Shown: positions 1 to 9,146, counted from the stretch's first letter. The stretch is 33,679 nt of DNA from an uncultured Candidatus Saccharibacteria bacterium (GCA_947305655.1 CAMZEA010000006.1:1-33679); one strand, 5' to 3'. The notes: generated by a model from the sequence alone, not told the origin. Numbers and translations: made by a program.

Positions 1-51
1 TAGGAGCATATGCCTTTCGGCGTGCTGGTTCAAGTCCAGTCTCGCGCACCA
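1..51 (+). tRNA. 3' part of a type II (long variable arm) tRNA, probably tRNA-Leu; 5' end lies outside the window
   Basis: T-arm GCTGG-TTCAAGT-CCAGT, acceptor 3' strand CTCGCGC, discriminator A, encoded CCA; variable arm ATGCC-TTTC-GGCGT. A73 plus a long variable arm favours Leu over Ser; the anticodon is not in the window. Confidence 0.8.
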
Positions 52-77
52 AGATAAAATTAAATACAAGTTCATGC

Positions 78-105
78 TTGTATTTTTTATTAGACGTGTT
101 ATACT
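78..105 (+). promoter_or_regulatory. Sigma70-type promoter with extended -10
   Basis: TTGTAT (78-83), 16-bp spacer, TATACT (100-105) preceded by TGT. Confidence 0.6.
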
Positions 106-111
106 CTATCT

Positions 112-480
112 ATCTTGGCCCCATTCGGCCAGTGATCGTTACGGCTTGGTTTTCTTCCGAAATCTTGCAGAGGAAAAGAAAAAGTATTTCACTCTTACGA
201 TGATATTGATGATATGTGAGCCCATCCGGGATCAATATATGAATTCGGACTCCGGATTTGTATGATCTTTGCTCTAGAGCGCTAACTCATGCTCGCAGAT
301 ATTCGTCAAAATATTCAATTTACGTAAGAGCGCCCAATGGACGCCCATCGTATGAAAAATACTTAACATGGGCCCCTCGGGGCAAATAAAGTTCCTCTGT
401 TCGGAGAAAGCCAAGTAAGGCTTATAGCCCTCGGCGCTAGCATTTTCACAACACCCTCAGCCGAGGGTTATCTTTTTTTC
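112..480 (+). ncRNA. Candidate structured non-coding RNA (~365 nt), family not recognised
   Basis: Bounded by an extended -10 promoter and a T-tailed hairpin; contains several short hairpins (AAGCC/GGCTT, GCCC-CTCG-GGGC, AATTCGG-ACT-CCGGATT) and no convincing protein ORF. Confidence 0.45.
425..479 (+). terminator. Rho-independent terminator
   Basis: TAGCCCTCGGC (425-435) can pair with GCCGAGGGTTA (460-470); a smaller alternative is ACCCTC-AGCC-GAGGGT. Followed by TCTTTTTTT. The T-run is on the + strand only. Confidence 0.7.
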
Positions 481-1814
481 TATCTAATTTGTACGCCGTA
501 TTTTGACCAGACCGCGCGAAGAGAAATATCCTCGCTCGGCATCTCGAAATAATCATCGTTGATATATTTTACCTTCGCAGAAGCATCGAACTGCCAACCC
601 TTGAAAGTATAGCCATCACAAATTGGCTTATTGTCGCTAATACGAACGGCTTCGCCAGCCAAGTAGCTCTTTTGCGCTGGGCCGGTATGATAATCCTTGC
701 ATTCTGCTGGCAAATTCGGCTTATATGTCACGGAATACTTTTGGGCGCGACCGATTTTTTGCGTTTCCTCTACTGGGTTTTTCTGGTAGAATCCGCCGAC
801 AATCTCAACGTCATGCTCCGGCATCACAAAGCTATCGCCATCGACCGCCGCATCGGACGTCATCCAACCGCTAAAGCCGTAATCTGCCGGGGCATAATCC
901 GGAGTGCGCTGCTCGAGACGAAAGAGCGTACCGGCAGCAACTGTCTTCGTAGCAGGAGCTAAATAGTTCTCTGGGATATTGCCGCTGATATGGTAGGTAA
1001 CCTTATAGTATGGCCTCTCCGTGTTTTTCACGAATGTTCCGGTCAAGGTAACGTCGTTTGCTGGCATCGCGAAGCTTTCGGTGCCTTCAGGAATTTCTCC
1101 CGCAGACCAGCCAGAGAAGCTATAGCCCGGGATATATGGGTTTGGGGCAATTTCCACGAGAGCCCCCTTCGTGTGCCTAGTTTGCTCAGGGAGCTTAGGC
1201 GCTCCGTAAGGAATGTCGCCGGTGAGTTCATAACTGACTTTATAGAGCGGCACCACGTCGTTCCCTATGTAGTTATGGACCAAATTGGAGCGGGCGCTAG
1301 TAATTCCGTTTTCGGTGGCTTCAGCCTGAATATAAAAATCGCGACGTAGATCCTGGGCCTTCGTCTTGTCATCTTCGACGTCTTTTGGCGTGCGGACAAT
1401 CACGTCGACCGAAATCTCGCAGCCAGCCTGAAGGCCTTCGACGGCGTAGCTAACCGTACGGCTCGTATCGTCGTAATTCAAATCGACAACTTTTCCTTCG
1501 CACTGGTCAGCGATTATCGTTTCGCCAAATTTCTCGAAAGACATTCCGCGCGGGACCTGGTTGGTCACGAGAATGCGATCACTGAATAGATTCGCTTGGC
1601 GCGTATTATTTGAGGCAATGCCATTAGCGTCGACGCCGTCATAGCTGGTGACGATACTATAAGAATGAGTCGAGTCTAAATCTAATGGCGAGCCGTCTTC
1701 GATGAGTTCTGCGGAAGCGTTAAGCATGATGCACCCCGTAAAAGCAGCCATAAATAAGCCGCCCAAGACAGCAACGTTCCCCCGATTAGTTCGCAATTTT
1801 CGTTTGCGTGCCAC
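480..1814 (-). CDS. Secreted/membrane-anchored surface protein with InlB-like (Flg_new/Listeria-Bacteroides) repeats
   Basis: N-terminal basic plus hydrophobic segment; three repeats of the type YKVTY...GYSFSGW...FAMPANDVTLTGTF. The likely start is GTG at 1814 (GGAG SD upstream) rather than the ORF start at 1826. Confidence 0.7.
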   Translation of the reverse strand: MARKRKLRTNRGNVAVLGGLFMAAFTGCIMLNASAELIEDGSPLDLDSTHSYSIVTSYDGVDANGIASNNTRQANLFSDRILVTNQVPRGMSFEKFGETIIADQCEGKVVDLNYDDTSRTVSYAVEGLQAGCEISVDVIVRTPKDVEDDKTKAQDLRRDFYIQAEATENGITSARSNLVHNYIGNDVVPLYKVSYELTGDIPYGAPKLPEQTRHTKGALVEIAPNPYIPGYSFSGWSAGEIPEGTESFAMPANDVTLTGTFVKNTERPYYKVTYHISGNIPENYLAPATKTVAAGTLFRLEQRTPDYAPADYGFSGWMTSDAAVDGDSFVMPEHDVEIVGGFYQKNPVEETQKIGRAQKYSVTYKPNLPAECKDYHTGPAQKSYLAGEAVRISDNKPICDGYTFKGWQFDASAKVKYINDDYFEMPSEDISLRAVWSKYGVQIR

Positions 1815-1872
1815 ACCTAACTCCACTTTTTCTTAACACTATTTTATCAAAAATTAAGCACAATTGCATTAA

Positions 1873-2634
1873 TTAAATGCAGGTGTAGCCGCCATCAACT
1901 GGCAAAATGGCGCCAGTTACATAGCGCGCCTCATCAGAGGCAAGGAAGACTGCGGCGGCATCGAGCTCGCCTGGTTTGCCATAGCGCTGCATTGGAACAT
2001 GAGTCTTAGCGAATTCCTGGAAGCTCTCGGTGTCAAGCACGGCTTTTGTAAGCTCGGTTTCAAAATAACCTGGGCAAATTGCGTTACAGGTAATGCCATC
2101 AGTTGCAAGTTCAGCAGCTACGGCGCGCGTGAAGTTCACGACGGCGCCCTTCGAAGCGTGATAGGCGACGGTATGGATTTCGGTATTGCCAACGAGGCCA
2201 TACATCGAAGCAATATTAATAATGCGCCCGTATTTATTCTTCTGCATGATGCGCGCGAAGGCACGAGTCATCTTAAAGACGCTAGTTTCATCGGTTGCGA
2301 TGGTGAAATCCCATTCATCATCAGTCATATCAACGACGCCCTTATCCTTCGAGGAGCCGGCGCAGTTAAGCAAAATGTCGACGCGGCCGAATTCTTTCTC
2401 GGCGGCTTCGGCAGCGGCATTAATATCATCAGTAGAAGTAACGTCGCACTTCAATGGAAGAACCCTAACCTTGAATTCTTTGCGTAGTTTTTCGGCAAAT
2501 TCTTCGAGACGCTCAACGCGGCGCGCGAGAATCACGAGATTGGCGCCCTGACGCGCGAAAGCCGTCGCCATTTGAACGCCGAGACCAGAGCTGGCGCCCG
2601 TTACTACTGCGATTTTTCCAGTCAAATCAAACAT
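1873..2634 (-). CDS. Short-chain dehydrogenase/reductase (FabG/gluconate 5-dehydrogenase-like)
   Basis: TGASSGLG cofactor motif, YHASKGAV catalytic Y-K, PVDGGYT C-terminus; SD AAGGAG upstream. Confidence 0.9.
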   Translation of the reverse strand: MFDLTGKIAVVTGASSGLGVQMATAFARQGANLVILARRVERLEEFAEKLRKEFKVRVLPLKCDVTSTDDINAAAEAAEKEFGRVDILLNCAGSSKDKGVVDMTDDEWDFTIATDETSVFKMTRAFARIMQKNKYGRIINIASMYGLVGNTEIHTVAYHASKGAVVNFTRAVAAELATDGITCNAICPGYFETELTKAVLDTESFQEFAKTHVPMQRYGKPGELDAAAVFLASDEARYVTGAILPVDGGYTCI

Positions 2635-2663
2635 ATATACTCCTTTTTTCTTTCTCTATTTTA

Positions 2664-3191
2664 CTATAATTTTTGGTACATTTTGATATGCGCGGCAGCG
2701 TATTTTTTGTCGCTAAAGAGCGCAAGGCCGCGAAAGTCGAGCGGAGCTGGGTCTTCCGGATGCGAGAGCACAAAAATGCCGCCGTGCTTTAGGTTCTTCA
2801 GGATTTCTTCAATATAGTCGTACTGCGGCTCATCATATGGCGGGTCGGCAAAAATAATGTCGTATTCGCGCTGGATTTTGCGAATGACTTTACCCTTGTC
2901 GCCGAGCTTAAACTTATCGATATTATCATGAAGAGTCTTCATTGCCTTGTGGTTATTCTCGAGAAAATCTACCGATTCGGCGCCGAGCGAAAGAGCCTCA
3001 AGGCCAATTGCGCCGCTGCCGGCAAAGGCATCAAGAATGTCTTTCCCAGCAATTTCGCCGCGGAGACGATTAAAGATCGCCGAGCGTTCACGGTCGCCCA
3101 TTGGATGGGTCTTGCTAGTCTTCGGCGTGTCAATGAGACGCCCGCCAAATTTGCCCGAAATAATACGAATCTGGTTATCTTTTCTTGGCAT
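2664..3191 (-). CDS. rsmD: 16S rRNA (guanine966-N2)-methyltransferase RsmD
   Basis: IRIISGKFGGRLI, DRERSAIFNRL, DAFAGSGAIGLEALSLGA and DPPY motif; start placed at MPRKDN. Confidence 0.87.
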   Translation of the reverse strand: MPRKDNQIRIISGKFGGRLIDTPKTSKTHPMGDRERSAIFNRLRGEIAGKDILDAFAGSGAIGLEALSLGAESVDFLENNHKAMKTLHDNIDKFKLGDKGKVIRKIQREYDIIFADPPYDEPQYDYIEEILKNLKHGGIFVLSHPEDPAPLDFRGLALFSDKKYAAAHIKMYQKL

Positions 3192-4017
3192 CCTGCTCTC
3201 CTTTCTTTGCCAATTCAATACTTGAAGCCCACCCGAGCGCAATGGCACGGACAATTTCCGGAATCAAGATTTCACGAGTCTCAACGGCGAGCTGCGTATT
3301 CCAGCCGTTCTTGATGAAGTGGCCATACATATTGAGTTTCGCGATTTGTTTCAGTTCGCTATAGAACATCTCGTCGAGATCAACATTATGGAATTCTTCG
3401 CGATGAATTTTCTTAGGCATCAAACGCTTCAGGCGTACTGGCGCTATAATGTAGGCGACGCCATATTCGAAGGCGATATGCTTCGTCATAACGCCGCCGG
3501 CGCCCCAGTATAGCCAGTTGTTGCGGGCGGCTTGAGCGAGGTTTTCGCCGCGCATGATGCCCTTGATCTCGCGCCCGAAGAGCTTCTTGTAATCCATATC
3601 AGTCATAAGTTCGTCGACGACTTTACGGAACGGATAATGATGCGCAGGAGTCAGACCATCGACAATCGCATGCGCCATCCAGGCCGCCTCAAATGCGGCG
3701 CGCTCTTTGTTCTGCGTCCTGATTGCCTCAGCGAGATTGTACTGGTGATTTTTGATAATAGTAAACAGGATACCGTCATCATGCTTCGGATCGATAAAGT
3801 AATCTGGGTCGTCAACACCTGGCGACTTGCGCTTCAGGCCGTCCGGTCCACGTGAACCCTCAAAATACAGAATCTCGGCGATGCTCGGAAAATACCCGAG
3901 ATTGCGACCAAGATTTTTTGCCAATAACTGACGAGCGGCTTTGTCCAGCTTTTGATGGACGCCGATGAGCTTTCCAGAATGTTTGGAATTTTCGATTAAA
4001 TCTAGTGTCGCGTACAT
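3175..4017 (-). CDS. Conserved helical protein, possibly related to zinc-dependent phospholipase C/S1-P1-type hydrolases
   Basis: MAHAIVDGLTPAHHYPF His/Asp cluster resembles ZnPLC metal-binding segments; family assignment tentative. Confidence 0.45.
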   Translation of the reverse strand: MYATLDLIENSKHSGKLIGVHQKLDKAARQLLAKNLGRNLGYFPSIAEILYFEGSRGPDGLKRKSPGVDDPDYFIDPKHDDGILFTIIKNHQYNLAEAIRTQNKERAAFEAAWMAHAIVDGLTPAHHYPFRKVVDELMTDMDYKKLFGREIKGIMRGENLAQAARNNWLYWGAGGVMTKHIAFEYGVAYIIAPVRLKRLMPKKIHREEFHNVDLDEMFYSELKQIAKLNMYGHFIKNGWNTQLAVETREILIPEIVRAIALGWASSIELAKKGEQDAKKR

Positions 4018-4018
4018 A

Positions 4019-6016
4019 TTAGTTCAAAGTCGTTAAGCGTTGGTACTGTTTTACTGCCGCCGCTAACTCCTTATATTCTAGCACATCGCGCTTTTGTTTT
4101 AGCCAATCCTTCACGAGCTGGTCGGCCTTATGGACGAGTTTCGTATCTGTTATCGAGGCGATGCGAAGGTCAAGCGCGCCATGCTGCAAAGAACCGTATA
4201 TTTCGCCTGGACCGCGGAGTTTGAGGTCGACTTCGGCAAGATAAAAACCGTCCTGCGAGCGCTCAATTTCGCGAAGCCTTCTGGTTGGCGCTTCATCGTT
4301 GCTATTTATGAGGTAGCAGAAGCTCGCATCCGAGCCACGACCAACGCGGCCGCGGAGCTGATGAAGCTGGCTAAGGCCATACTGATCCGCGTCCGCAATC
4401 ACCATCACGGTCGCATTCGGCACGTTCACGCCAACTTCGACGACAGTCGTACTGACGAGGATATCAATCTCGCCACTCGCGAATAGCGTCATAATTTCAT
4501 CTTTTTCGGCTGGCTTCATTTTGCCATGGAGATAAGCGACATTGTAGCTCTTGAAGCGACGCGCGATTTTCTCTACTTCAGCTTTCACAGACTTCAGTTC
4601 GCTCGTGCCCTTATCGTCGATTTTCTTGCAGATATAGTAAACCTGGTGCTTTTTCTCGAGCTCCTCTTCGACTTTACCCCACATATTTTCAATGGAAACT
4701 GGCGCTATAATCTTCGTCGTAATCGGTTGGCGGCCGGCCGGAAGCTCATCGAGAACCGAGACGGCAAGGTCGCCAAAAATCGTGAGCTGGAGTGAGCGCG
4801 GAATTGGCGTCGCAGTCATCGAGAGCAAATGCGGCATCGTGCGCGCTTTCGCGAGGAGCTTCTGGCGCTGCGCCACGCCAAAGCGATGCTGTTCATCAAT
4901 AATCGCAAGGCCAAGATTCTTGAACTCCGTGTCGTCCGTAATGAGTGCGTGCGTACCGATCACGAGGTCGACTTCCCCGTTCTTGATGTGCTTCTTTAGT
5001 TCGGCTTTGTGCTTGGTGGAGCCAGTGAGGAGCGCGACATTTAGCTTGCCGTCAAAGAGCTTGCCGAGTGATTCGGCGTGCTGAGCAGCGAGCACTTCGG
5101 TCGGCGCCATAAGCGCGGTTTGGAAGCCGGCGTTTGCGGCGGCGTAGCTACTCAGCGCGGCCACCATGGTCTTACCAGAACCGACGTCACCCTGGAGGAG
5201 ACGGTTCATCGGGATTTCACTATCCATATCCTGGATAATCTCCCATGTCGCAAGGCGCTGGGCGTTTGTGAGTTTGAACGGGAGTTTTTCGACGAAGGCC
5301 TTAAACTTCGTCATATCCGTCTTAATCGGTGCAGTCTTTAGCTTCTGGTTCTCTTCGCGGTTTAGTCGCGCGGCGAGAAGTAGCGAGAAGAGTTCCTCAA
5401 CGGCAAGGTATTCGCGCCCGGCCTTCGCTTCGGCAATTGTTTCTGGGAAATGAACGTTTAGTAGTGCATCAGCGCGGCCTGGATAGGTCGGGATCATATC
5501 TGGGATGAGCGCAATTTGGTTCTCAAGGGCATGCATGAACTTCTTGAAATCCGGCGATTTGATACTACCGCGCGCTGGATATATCGGCTGAATCTTGTCA
5601 GTAGTTGGCGCGTCATACTCGTCGGCCTGAACGGCGGATGGGCTCTGAATCTGATAGTGGCCATATTTTAGCTCCATTGTGCCGGTAAAATAATAGTCTT
5701 TCGTTTCGTCGAATTGCTTCGAGCGGTAAGGCTGATTAAACCAGATGGCTTTAATAGCGCCGGACTTATCGCGAAGAGTCGCCTCGGTTAAAGTGATGCG
5801 ACGAATACGGCGAGTTGAGATTTCTTCGACACGCGCTTTTACGGTGACCTTGCCCGGTTTTAGTTCAGCAATATTCTGTGCCTGCTGAAAATTCTCGTAA
5901 TCGCGCGGTAAATGATAGACTAAGTCGCGAAGCATAAAAATGCCGGCCTTATTCAGGACCTCAGCAGTTTTCGGACCAATGCCCTTCACCTCCTCAATAG
6001 GCGCAGCTAAATCCAT
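4019..6016 (-). CDS. recG: ATP-dependent DNA helicase RecG
   Basis: GDVGSGKT Walker A, IIDEQHRFGVAQR, SMTATPIPRSL, QLRGRVGRG; IEEVKGIGPKTAEVLNKAGI N-terminus. Confidence 0.96.
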   Translation of the reverse strand: MDLAAPIEEVKGIGPKTAEVLNKAGIFMLRDLVYHLPRDYENFQQAQNIAELKPGKVTVKARVEEISTRRIRRITLTEATLRDKSGAIKAIWFNQPYRSKQFDETKDYYFTGTMELKYGHYQIQSPSAVQADEYDAPTTDKIQPIYPARGSIKSPDFKKFMHALENQIALIPDMIPTYPGRADALLNVHFPETIAEAKAGREYLAVEELFSLLLAARLNREENQKLKTAPIKTDMTKFKAFVEKLPFKLTNAQRLATWEIIQDMDSEIPMNRLLQGDVGSGKTMVAALSSYAAANAGFQTALMAPTEVLAAQHAESLGKLFDGKLNVALLTGSTKHKAELKKHIKNGEVDLVIGTHALITDDTEFKNLGLAIIDEQHRFGVAQRQKLLAKARTMPHLLSMTATPIPRSLQLTIFGDLAVSVLDELPAGRQPITTKIIAPVSIENMWGKVEEELEKKHQVYYICKKIDDKGTSELKSVKAEVEKIARRFKSYNVAYLHGKMKPAEKDEIMTLFASGEIDILVSTTVVEVGVNVPNATVMVIADADQYGLSQLHQLRGRVGRGSDASFCYLINSNDEAPTRRLREIERSQDGFYLAEVDLKLRGPGEIYGSLQHGALDLRIASITDTKLVHKADQLVKDWLKQKRDVLEYKELAAAVKQYQRLTTLN

Positions 6017-6042
6017 ACAATAATTATAGCAAGAAGAAGCGT

Positions 6043-7266
6043 TTACCTATCCCAGGATGGCCTGAGATCACGCGGATTAGAGAATATCGAGCCTTGCGAG
6101 AAGTTGCTAGTATCCCAGCTTTCAAGACAACGGGCATCGATATGGCTATGCCCCACAAACATTTGGTCGTTGTATTTTACCTTCGATACGTCCCAGCCAG
6201 CAATACCGCATACGTCCGTAAGCACATCGACACCACGAGCGTTAAATATAGACATCATGCGCGTAGCGTTTGACACGTTCCAGTTGGCGAGAGCGTCGAG
6301 ATTGGTCAATCTTGTGCCAGCAAACATATAAGCAAAGTTCTCTACATTCGAGACGTCCCACTTAGATAGTGGGCTCGCATCAGCCAACGGGTTCTCATAG
6401 AACATATCATTGAGACTTTCGGCGCGAGAAGCATCAAACGATGCGAGGCCTGGAGCCGTCTCTATCGAGTACATCCCGCTAAACGTCTGATTGCTGAATC
6501 TTGCCAGATAAACGCTGTCGGCCTGGCTGTACCACATTATCGCATCGCCATCTCGCCATAGGTATAATGGGTAGTCGGAAATGGCTGAGTCGGAATAATC
6601 GCAGGTAGTGACGCCCTCTGGCGCTGGGCTATCAGATTTCTGGAACGCCTTCGCACCGCTAAGGCCGGCCATAGCGCAAGCCATCGAAATACTAGAACTT
6701 TTCACCGTTGCCTCAGACTTGAATAGCGAGCTATCTTGGGCTGTATATATTATCGCTCTCAAATGGTAGTTCGCGTTCGAATATGCTTTGTCCGAGGTCG
6801 GATCAGCATTCGCACTACTGTCGAGGTTCGCATCACAGTTAAGCATGACTCCCGTAATTAAGGAAGACGTCGTCGCGCCTGAGGCTAAATTGCTATCGTA
6901 GTAGTAATAATTGCCGTTTTGCGTCCAGCCGGAATTGTTCGCAAACTGAATCTGAGCCATCGTTAAGCCAGACGCCGTAGAGACAAGCGGCAACACTGAA
7001 TTGTATTGGTTTCGCCAGTCTTCCTCGAGACGGATGCGGACGGAAACGGGTTTCGTTGAATTATTGGTAACCGTAATAGTTTTTGGCACGGCTTGACATG
7101 TCGCCCAGTTGCTAGGAGAATCAAAAACGTCAGTCATAGTTACTTTATAGTTAACAACGGAAAAATCATTATTTAGTAATGCCGTATCTCTGCTTAGCGC
7201 AAACGTAATACCAATAGCCGATACCACTAATAAGCCGACGATAGCAACTAGAGACCTCTTCTTCAT
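6043..7266 (-). CDS. Surface protein with hydrophobic N-terminus, TasA/camelysin-like first domain and BspA-like DUF285 repeats
   Basis: MKKRSLVAIVGLLVVSAIGITFALSRDTALLNNDFSV N-terminus; repeats LSKWDVSNVENFAYMFAG / LANWNVSNATRMMSIFN / GWDVSKVKYNDQMF. Confidence 0.7.
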   Translation of the reverse strand: MKKRSLVAIVGLLVVSAIGITFALSRDTALLNNDFSVVNYKVTMTDVFDSPSNWATCQAVPKTITVTNNSTKPVSVRIRLEEDWRNQYNSVLPLVSTASGLTMAQIQFANNSGWTQNGNYYYYDSNLASGATTSSLITGVMLNCDANLDSSANADPTSDKAYSNANYHLRAIIYTAQDSSLFKSEATVKSSSISMACAMAGLSGAKAFQKSDSPAPEGVTTCDYSDSAISDYPLYLWRDGDAIMWYSQADSVYLARFSNQTFSGMYSIETAPGLASFDASRAESLNDMFYENPLADASPLSKWDVSNVENFAYMFAGTRLTNLDALANWNVSNATRMMSIFNARGVDVLTDVCGIAGWDVSKVKYNDQMFVGHSHIDARCLESWDTSNFSQGSIFSNPRDLRPSWDR

Positions 7267-7288
7267 GCCTCTATTTTAGCATAAGCAA

Positions 7289-7948
7289 TTATTTTTCGCT
7301 CGCGTTCTTTGGGGCGTTCTCGGCACGCCATTTGGCGATTTCGCCATGGTTGCCGTTCAACAAGACTTCCGGGACTTTCATGCCGCGGAATTCCGCTGGA
7401 CGGGTATATTGCGGGTATTCGTAATTGTCGCCATCAGAAAAGCTTTCAATCTCGGCACTAGTTTCGCCGCCGAGCACGCCTGGGATAAGGCGAACAATCG
7501 AGTCTATAACAGTCATGGCCGGCAATTCGCCGCCAGTTAGAATGAATTTGCCAATCGAAACCTGATAGTCGACGAGAGTCAAAACGCGCTCGTCATAACC
7601 TTCATAATGTGGGCAGATAAAGATATAATTGTCGCCGGAATTTGCGAGCTCGGCTGCGCGGGCCTGATCCCAAATCTTGCCCTTCGGCGTCATGAGAACA
7701 ACCTTCGCGTTTGGATTACGAGTCTTTGCGTCTTCGACCGCAGCAAAAAGTGGCTCTGGCTTCAATAGCATGCCGTCGCCGCCGCCATATGGCGTGTCGT
7801 CGACTTGATGGCGTGGACCGAGGCCAAATTGGCGCAGGTCGATTAGTTCGAATTCGACGAGCTTCTTGTCTTGGGCCTTCCAGAGCATCGACTGGTTAAA
7901 AACCTTGTCGAACATGTCCGGGAATAATGTAATTACAGAGATTTTCAT
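7289..7948 (-). CDS. trmD: tRNA (guanine37-N1)-methyltransferase TrmD
   Basis: [56 protein letters not shown]. Confidence 0.97.
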   Translation of the reverse strand: MKISVITLFPDMFDKVFNQSMLWKAQDKKLVEFELIDLRQFGLGPRHQVDDTPYGGGDGMLLKPEPLFAAVEDAKTRNPNAKVVLMTPKGKIWDQARAAELANSGDNYIFICPHYEGYDERVLTLVDYQVSIGKFILTGGELPAMTVIDSIVRLIPGVLGGETSAEIESFSDGDNYEYPQYTRPAEFRGMKVPEVLLNGNHGEIAKWRAENAPKNASEK

Positions 7949-8370
7949 TGGCGAGTAACTTTTACCATGGCCGGGCGAATTAGCTCGCCGTCGTAGCGGT
8001 AGCCGGCGCGGAGCGTTTCGGCAATAACTTCTTTTTCGCCTTCGCCTTCGACCATTACGGCCTCATGGAGATCTGGATTAAATAGTGTGCCGGCGGCAGT
8101 TTCGACACGCTCAAGACCAAGCTCCTTCAAAGTCTTTTCAAGGCTCTTGGCGAGCGGCTCGAGGCTAGGATTTGCAGCAATTGCGCGATCGATATCGTCG
8201 ATGAGCGGCAGGAGTTTCATTACCGTTGTATTTTTTACAACATTACCGTATTGAAGCTTCTGTTGCTCAACTTGGCGACGGTAGTTCTCGAAATCGGCGC
8301 GAGTGCGCTGAAGATCATTGGTGAGTTCCGCAATCTTCGCAGCGGATTCGTCAGCTTTTTTATTCGTCAT
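7945..8370 (-). CDS. grpE: Nucleotide exchange factor GrpE (short)
   Basis: [56 protein letters not shown]. Confidence 0.93.
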   Translation of the reverse strand: MTNKKADESAAKIAELTNDLQRTRADFENYRRQVEQQKLQYGNVVKNTTVMKLLPLIDDIDRAIAANPSLEPLAKSLEKTLKELGLERVETAAGTLFNPDLHEAVMVEGEGEKEVIAETLRAGYRYDGELIRPAMVKVTRQ

Positions 8371-9097
8371 AAAGTACCTCCTCTAACATTAAACCGGCAT
8401 GGCGTACGAGCGACATAACGCGCTTGTAAGACTGGCGGGTTGGGCCAAGCACGCCAATATAGCTACTATCCGAATATGGTGAATGGAAACGCGAAATGAT
8501 AAGCGAGACATTGCTTGCCTTGCCGATAGGATTCTCGGAGCCGATATATACATTAATTGCCTCGTTTGGCTGGACTTCCTGAAGCCATGGCTTGATATTG
8601 TCGAGCAATTTGCCGACCGCCTGAACCTGGGCGTTCTGGATGAATTCTGGTTGGGCAAAGAGACCACCAAAACCAGAAATATAAAGCTGATCACCGATTG
8701 TTGCAAGACCGAGGTTACCAGTGAGCTCTACGAGGCTATCTACAGCCGTGCGGATAGCATAATCAGCGCGAGTCTGAGCCTGAATGCGAGTTGCGAGCGC
8801 CTTGGTCGTACGATCGCTCTGAGCATGCTCTTCGAGAGTCGGTTTCTTTTGCTCGTTCTCGAGATTTTCCTGCAAAGAATTAACATATAGGCGATAACCG
8901 GCGTCAGTCGGAATGCGGCCCGCGGAAGTATGCGGCTGCATAATGTAGCCCATCTGCTCGAGGCGCACCATCTCGGCGCGAATCGTTGCCGAGGAACAAT
9001 CAAAAAGCTTCGCGAGCGTTACAGAACCAACAGGGGTAGCAAGCTCTGCGTATTCTTCAATAATGGCATATAAAATCTTTTTTTGACGTTCGGTCAT
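8360..9097 (-). CDS. hrcA: Heat-inducible transcription repressor HrcA (short, 245 aa)
   Basis: [65 protein letters not shown] immediately upstream. Confidence 0.95.
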   Translation of the reverse strand: MTERQKKILYAIIEEYAELATPVGSVTLAKLFDCSSATIRAEMVRLEQMGYIMQPHTSAGRIPTDAGYRLYVNSLQENLENEQKKPTLEEHAQSDRTTKALATRIQAQTRADYAIRTAVDSLVELTGNLGLATIGDQLYISGFGGLFAQPEFIQNAQVQAVGKLLDNIKPWLQEVQPNEAINVYIGSENPIGKASNVSLIISRFHSPYSDSSYIGVLGPTRQSYKRVMSLVRHAGLMLEEVLYDE

Positions 9098-9105
9098 ATG
9101 CTTAT

Positions 9106-9111
9106 ATTATA
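9106..9111 (-). promoter_or_regulatory. -10 element (TATAAT) of the hrcA operon
   Basis: Minus strand TTGCCT-N18-TATAAT-ATAAGCAT-ATG; the start codon lies ~8 nt after the -10. Confidence 0.6.
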
Positions 9112-9118
9112 CACCAAA

Positions 9119-9146
9119 TTAGCACTCTAAGGCAAGCGAGTGCTAA
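9119..9146. promoter_or_regulatory. CIRCE operator (HrcA binding site), 10-nt spacer
   Basis: TTAGCACTC-TAAGGCAAGC-GAGTGCTAA: perfect 9-bp inverted repeat matching CIRCE. Confidence 0.95.

Noticed and set aside
74-265. 63-aa ORF MLVFFIRRVILYLSW...
   Set aside because: Overlaps the candidate promoter and ncRNA; no SD and no recognisable protein character.
112-480. Identity as RNase P RNA, tmRNA, SRP RNA or 6S RNA
   Set aside because: Size fits RNase P/tmRNA and there is a GGCTTATAG stretch near the 3' end, but the GGAAAGTCC...ACAGAA core, the tRNA-like CCA end and the SRP GGAAGxxAGCA core were not found.
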